This document shows, one piece after another, positions 60,181 to 64,000 of a stretch of DNA of 64,000 nucleotides. The position numbers were made by a program, and so were the translations under genes. Position 1 is the first letter of the stretch, and every line of letters starts with the position of its first letter. Source of the stretch: an uncultured Crocinitomix sp. GTDB lineage: Bacteria; Bacteroidota; Bacteroidia; Flavobacteriales_D; Crocinitomicaceae. The notes under the pieces were generated by a model. It searched no databases. It had not been told where the DNA came from and saw nothing but the letters and a program-made list of their open reading frames with translations. The stretch covers positions 62,001 through 126,000 of the forward strand of contig CAKZON010000068.1 in the NCBI GenBank assembly GCA_937136425.1, in the 5' to 3' direction.

Positions 60181-60582
60181 TTACCTTTCAACCTTCTCGA
60201 CCACGCCTTGAACCTTACAACTTAGCTTAACAGTATTATAAATTGTTCCAAATTTTTCGATATTCTTTTGAAGTAATTTAATGTTCAATTTTGGATCATT
60301 TGAATATATCTTGAGTACATATTTGATTTCGTCCATTCGAGGTGGTTTTTCCAATCGCACGGCACTTACATCTAAACTAGCAGATGTGTACTCAAATTTC
60401 ATCATTATAGAAAATCGTTCTACGTTTTTCAAAATGCAAGCAGCAAATGAACCCAAAAACAATTCGGCTGGACTTGCCAACAATTCATTCATTTCAGGCG
60501 TAATTCCAAAACTAAACTCAGATTCTTTTACATGAACTGATGCTTTATTTTTAGAGACAGAATTTGCTTTGACCGAATACAT
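60181..60582 (-). CDS. OsmC family protein
   Basis: FGITPEMNELLASPAELFLGSFAACILKNVERFS. Confidence 0.85.
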   Translation of the reverse strand: MYSVKANSVSKNKASVHVKESEFSFGITPEMNELLASPAELFLGSFAACILKNVERFSIMMKFEYTSASLDVSAVRLEKPPRMDEIKYVLKIYSNDPKLNIKLLQKNIEKFGTIYNTVKLSCKVQGVVEKVER

Positions 60583-60609
60583 TCAAGAATAAATAAAATT
60601 AGATTTAAG

Positions 60610-61290
60610 TTATAAATACAAACCGTACTTAACAACTACATACATTACAAAAAAGCCTAGTGCTGAACCTAACAAAATTTCAGTTAAACTATGTGCCTTT
60701 AAAAATAAGCGTGCGCCGGCAACAAGCCCTGCAATAAACAAAAAGTAAAGGATAATATAAAGATTGGTTGGGCCTCCTTCTACTAAACTTGAAAGTTGTG
60801 TTTGGCTATAACCCAACAGCATTCCCGCAACACCAAAAATAGCTGCTGCATGCAAACTAATTTTAACGTAAAAATTAACGATAAAACTAATTACAAAAAC
60901 CAACAATACACCAAACAAAAAACCAACTAAAGCAGGGTGCTGTAATTCCAATGGCACTTTGGTTCTAACATAGATATACGCCAGTAAATAATAAAAAGAA
61001 ACCAATATAAAAGGGTAAACTCGCTCTTCCTTTTTTTCTAAGGTAAGGCTAGAAACCATTTTATTATAGTACATGATTAGCAAACTGAGTAACGGCGCCA
61101 AAATGGTTAAAATTCCTACAATAATGTAAAGGAACTTCTTTGCCTCTGTTGGAAAATAAAACAGCGCATCTAACTTATGTAAAGAAAGCGGCCTAGTTTC
61201 TAACGAAAAAAGAAAATAAAGCCCCAAAAGCGGCATGAAAATGGGGTGAAATATGTAAGAAAGAGAAAGAAAAAACTGTCTGGCGATCAT
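60610..61290 (-). CDS. PAP2-related multi-TM membrane protein
   Basis: LFLKAHSLTEILLGSALGFFVMY; multiple TM helices. Confidence 0.65.
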   Translation of the reverse strand: MIARQFFLSLSYIFHPIFMPLLGLYFLFSLETRPLSLHKLDALFYFPTEAKKFLYIIVGILTILAPLLSLLIMYYNKMVSSLTLEKKEERVYPFILVSFYYLLAYIYVRTKVPLELQHPALVGFLFGVLLVFVISFIVNFYVKISLHAAAIFGVAGMLLGYSQTQLSSLVEGGPTNLYIILYFLFIAGLVAGARLFLKAHSLTEILLGSALGFFVMYVVVKYGLYL

Positions 61291-62729
61291 AATTCTTTTC
61301 TTAATCTCGCTACTGGAATATCCAATTGCTCGCGGTATTTTGCTACTGTTCTACGTGCAATATTATATCCTTTTTCTTTTAATAAATCAGTTAATTTTTG
61401 ATCCGTTAATGGTTTCTTCTTTAACTCCGCGTCAACAGCGTCTTGCAAAATCTTTTTTACCTCTCGTGTCGAAACCTCTTCCCCAGAAGAAGTTGAAAGA
61501 GACTCGGAAAAAAAGTATTTTAAGGACATGATGCCATATGGTGTTTGAATATACTTTGAGTTGGCTACCCTAGAAATAGTTGAAATATCCATTTCTACAA
61601 TATCAGCAATGTCTTTTAAGATCATTGGGCGCAAATTCGTATCATCACCTGTTAAAAAATACTCCTTTTGATAATCTAAAATTGCTTTCATGGTGTACAA
61701 AAGCGTTTGCTGGCGTTGCTGAATAGCATCAATAAACCATTTGGCAGAATCTAATTTTTGTCGAACAAATTGCACAGCTTCTTTGTCAGACTTAGAACTT
61801 TTAGCACCTTCAGAATAACTTCGCAACATATTCTCATATGTTTTACTCACTTTTAATTGAGGAGCATTTCTTCCATTCAATGATAAGCTCAATTCTCCTT
61901 CATCATCTGTTAAGATAAAATCTGGAATAATTTGTTGAATGTTTTTTGAGTTTGTTGATTCCTTTAATGAATTACCTGGCTTAGGATTTAATCGAACAAT
62001 CTCTTCAATTGCATCCTTTAAATCTTCGTCATTAATTTCAAATTTAGTCTTAATCTTTTCGTAGTGCTTTTTAGTAAATTCTTCGAAAGATTTTTCTAAA
62101 ATCTTTTTTGCCGTATAAATTGCAATATCACCGTGATGTCTTCTCTCTAATTGTAATAACAAGCATTCTCTTAAATCCCTTGCACCTACTCCTGCAGGTT
62201 CAAAATCTTGAATGATGAAAAGTACATCCTCTACATCCTCTTCAGTAGTTTCAACATTTGCTGTAAAAGCCAAGTCATCTACAATGGCTTCGATTTCTCT
62301 TCTTAAATAACCATCATCATCAATGTTTCCAATGATATTCTCTGCTATTAATTTTTCATTTGTTGTTAATTTACGGAGCATTAATTGGCTCTCTAAAATT
62401 TCATGGAAAGACTTTCCTCCAGAAATTGGAACGGCCTTTTCATCTTGATCTTTACCGGAGTTTGAAACAGATGTTTTGTACTGCGGTAAGTCATCATCCA
62501 AATAATCATTGATATCAAATTCCTCATTTGAATCTGATACTTCGTCATATTCATCATAGTCATCCTCACTTGTTTCCTCTTTCCCTTCTTCCAACGCAGG
62601 ATTCTCTTCAATTTCTTCCTTAATTCTTTGCTCAAGCTCCATAGTAGGAACCTGTAGCAATTTCATCAACTGGATTTGTTGAGGAGAAAGCTTTTGAAGC
62701 AACTTTTGACTTAATGTTTGTTTTAACAT
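61287..62729 (-). CDS. rpoN: RNA polymerase sigma-54 factor
   Basis: MLKQTLSQKLLQKLSPQQIQLMKLLQVP N-terminus; C-terminal RpoN box ARRTVAKYREQL. Confidence 0.96.
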   Translation of the reverse strand: MLKQTLSQKLLQKLSPQQIQLMKLLQVPTMELEQRIKEEIEENPALEEGKEETSEDDYDEYDEVSDSNEEFDINDYLDDDLPQYKTSVSNSGKDQDEKAVPISGGKSFHEILESQLMLRKLTTNEKLIAENIIGNIDDDGYLRREIEAIVDDLAFTANVETTEEDVEDVLFIIQDFEPAGVGARDLRECLLLQLERRHHGDIAIYTAKKILEKSFEEFTKKHYEKIKTKFEINDEDLKDAIEEIVRLNPKPGNSLKESTNSKNIQQIIPDFILTDDEGELSLSLNGRNAPQLKVSKTYENMLRSYSEGAKSSKSDKEAVQFVRQKLDSAKWFIDAIQQRQQTLLYTMKAILDYQKEYFLTGDDTNLRPMILKDIADIVEMDISTISRVANSKYIQTPYGIMSLKYFFSESLSTSSGEEVSTREVKKILQDAVDAELKKKPLTDQKLTDLLKEKGYNIARRTVAKYREQLDIPVARLRKEL

Positions 62730-62903
62730 TCGCGGATTATCTGTTTATCTACCAAAAATACGAAAATTTCCCGAAAAAAATCATGCCAAACTTTATTAAC
62801 ATTGTAAATTAACACTAAAAACAAGGGGTACAGCTAATCGCTAAAGAATTAAATAATCGTCATTTTTTTGATTATAATTTCGCCAAAAATTGTATTTTTG
62901 AGT

Positions 62904-64000
62904 GTGGAAGAGAATATTTATAAAATAGCCGTATCTATTTTACAAGGGATTGGAATCGTTAATACCAAAACCCTTCTTGCTTATATTGGCGGACCAAAAG
63001 CTGTATTTGAATTTAGCGAAAAAGAAATTGCAGAACGCTGCGATATCTCGATTCAAAAAGTAAAAAAATTTAACCGAAAGGCCGCTTTAAAACGTGCGGA
63101 GGACGAAATTGCATTTATGGAGGCCAATAATATTCAACTCCATTATTATCAAGACGAAAACTATCCGGCTGCTTTAAAATTTTGCGAAGACAGTCCAATT
63201 GTGCTTTTCTCGAAAGGGAACGTCAACTTTAATCAACAAAACATATCCATAGTTGGCACTAGAAAAGCATCTTCGTACGGTATTAAAATTACCAAACAGT
63301 TTGTGAAAGACTTGGCACCAAGAGGTGTGCAAATTATTAGCGGTTTAGCACATGGAATAGATAAAACAGCGCACGAAGCAGCTTTAACCAATGGCTTATC
63401 TACCATAGCAGTTTTAGGACATGGACTTGATTTAATTTACCCGGCGGCCAACAAACAATTGGCTCACTTACTGCAAGACACGGGAGGACTAGTGACTGAA
63501 TACCTTAGTAAAACGCCAGGTGATCCAGGTAATTTTCCACAAAGAAATAGAATTGTTGCAGGATTATCAGAAGCAACGGTAGTAATTGAAAGTGCCATTA
63601 CAGGTGGATCACTAATTACAGGTAATTTAGCATTTGGTTATAACCGCGAAGTATTTGCTTTTCCAGGAAATATTGACAGAATAAACTCTGCAGGTTGCAA
63701 TAATTTAATTCAACGAAATACTGCTAAATTAATTACCACTGCGGAGGATATGATAGCCGCACTTGGTTGGGAGGAAATTGACACGGAAAATTCTGAAAAT
63801 CAAACTGATTTATTTGAAGCCCACACTGTTGATGAAGACAAAATAATTACTGCCTTAAAAACAGAAAACAAAGCTACTCATATTGACTTTTTAACCAAAG
63901 CAACCACCATGAGCGCAAGTGAAATTTCATTGCATTTATTCAATTTAGAAATGCGAGGAAGCATACAGTCATTGCCAGGAAAAATGTATCAACTAGCCTA
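62904..64000 (+). CDS. dprA: DNA-processing protein DprA; stop codon cut by window edge
   Basis: Hand-translated from GTG 62904: ISIVGTRKASSYG, IISGLAHGIDKTAHEAAL, PQRNRIVAGLSEATVVIESAITGGSLITGNLA. Confidence 0.93.
   Translation, partial: MEENIYKIAVSILQGIGIVNTKTLLAYIGGPKAVFEFSEKEIAERCDISIQKVKKFNRKAALKRAEDEIAFMEANNIQLHYYQDENYPAALKFCEDSPIVLFSKGNVNFNQQNISIVGTRKASSYGIKITKQFVKDLAPRGVQIISGLAHGIDKTAHEAALTNGLSTIAVLGHGLDLIYPAANKQLAHLLQDTGGLVTEYLSKTPGDPGNFPQRNRIVAGLSEATVVIESAITGGSLITGNLAFGYNREVFAFPGNIDRINSAGCNNLIQRNTAKLITTAEDMIAALGWEEIDTENSENQTDLFEAHTVDEDKIITALKTENKATHIDFLTKATTMSASEISLHLFNLEMRGSIQSLPGKMYQLA

Noticed and set aside
1-64000. Transposon, integrase or prophage boundaries
   Set aside because: No transposase, integrase, phage structural genes or tRNA-flanking direct repeats were recognised

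Overview
This is a Bacteroidetes/Flavobacteriia-type genomic window (TAnnTTTG-like promoters, T9SS-sorted proteins, LytTR/LytS systems). Housekeeping content includes an RND efflux operon, three LytTR/LytS two-component pairs, ssb, an amidase, a CtpA-like S41 protease, rnpA, rpoN, dprA, tRNA-Asn and several very large repeat-rich surface proteins. The standout is a Ro60/TROVE ribonucleoprotein locus. A TROVE-vWA gene (17046..18563) is followed by about 770 bp of non-coding DNA that I read as a tandem array of six Y-RNA-like ncRNAs (18648..19420). All six share a core (lower stem, UGCCGU, upper stem, AUACUUCG, AUUUGC) supported by compensatory base changes. At least two units carry circularly permuted tRNA-like domains. 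The TROVE gene, the array and an unlinked TerD-like gene 40 kb away (57149..58900) share the promoter/operator architecture CTGCGCA-N7-TGCGCAG-N8-YACYTTTG with identical spacing, which suggests one RNA-stress regulon. All homology statements come from motif recognition; no searches or folding programs were run.
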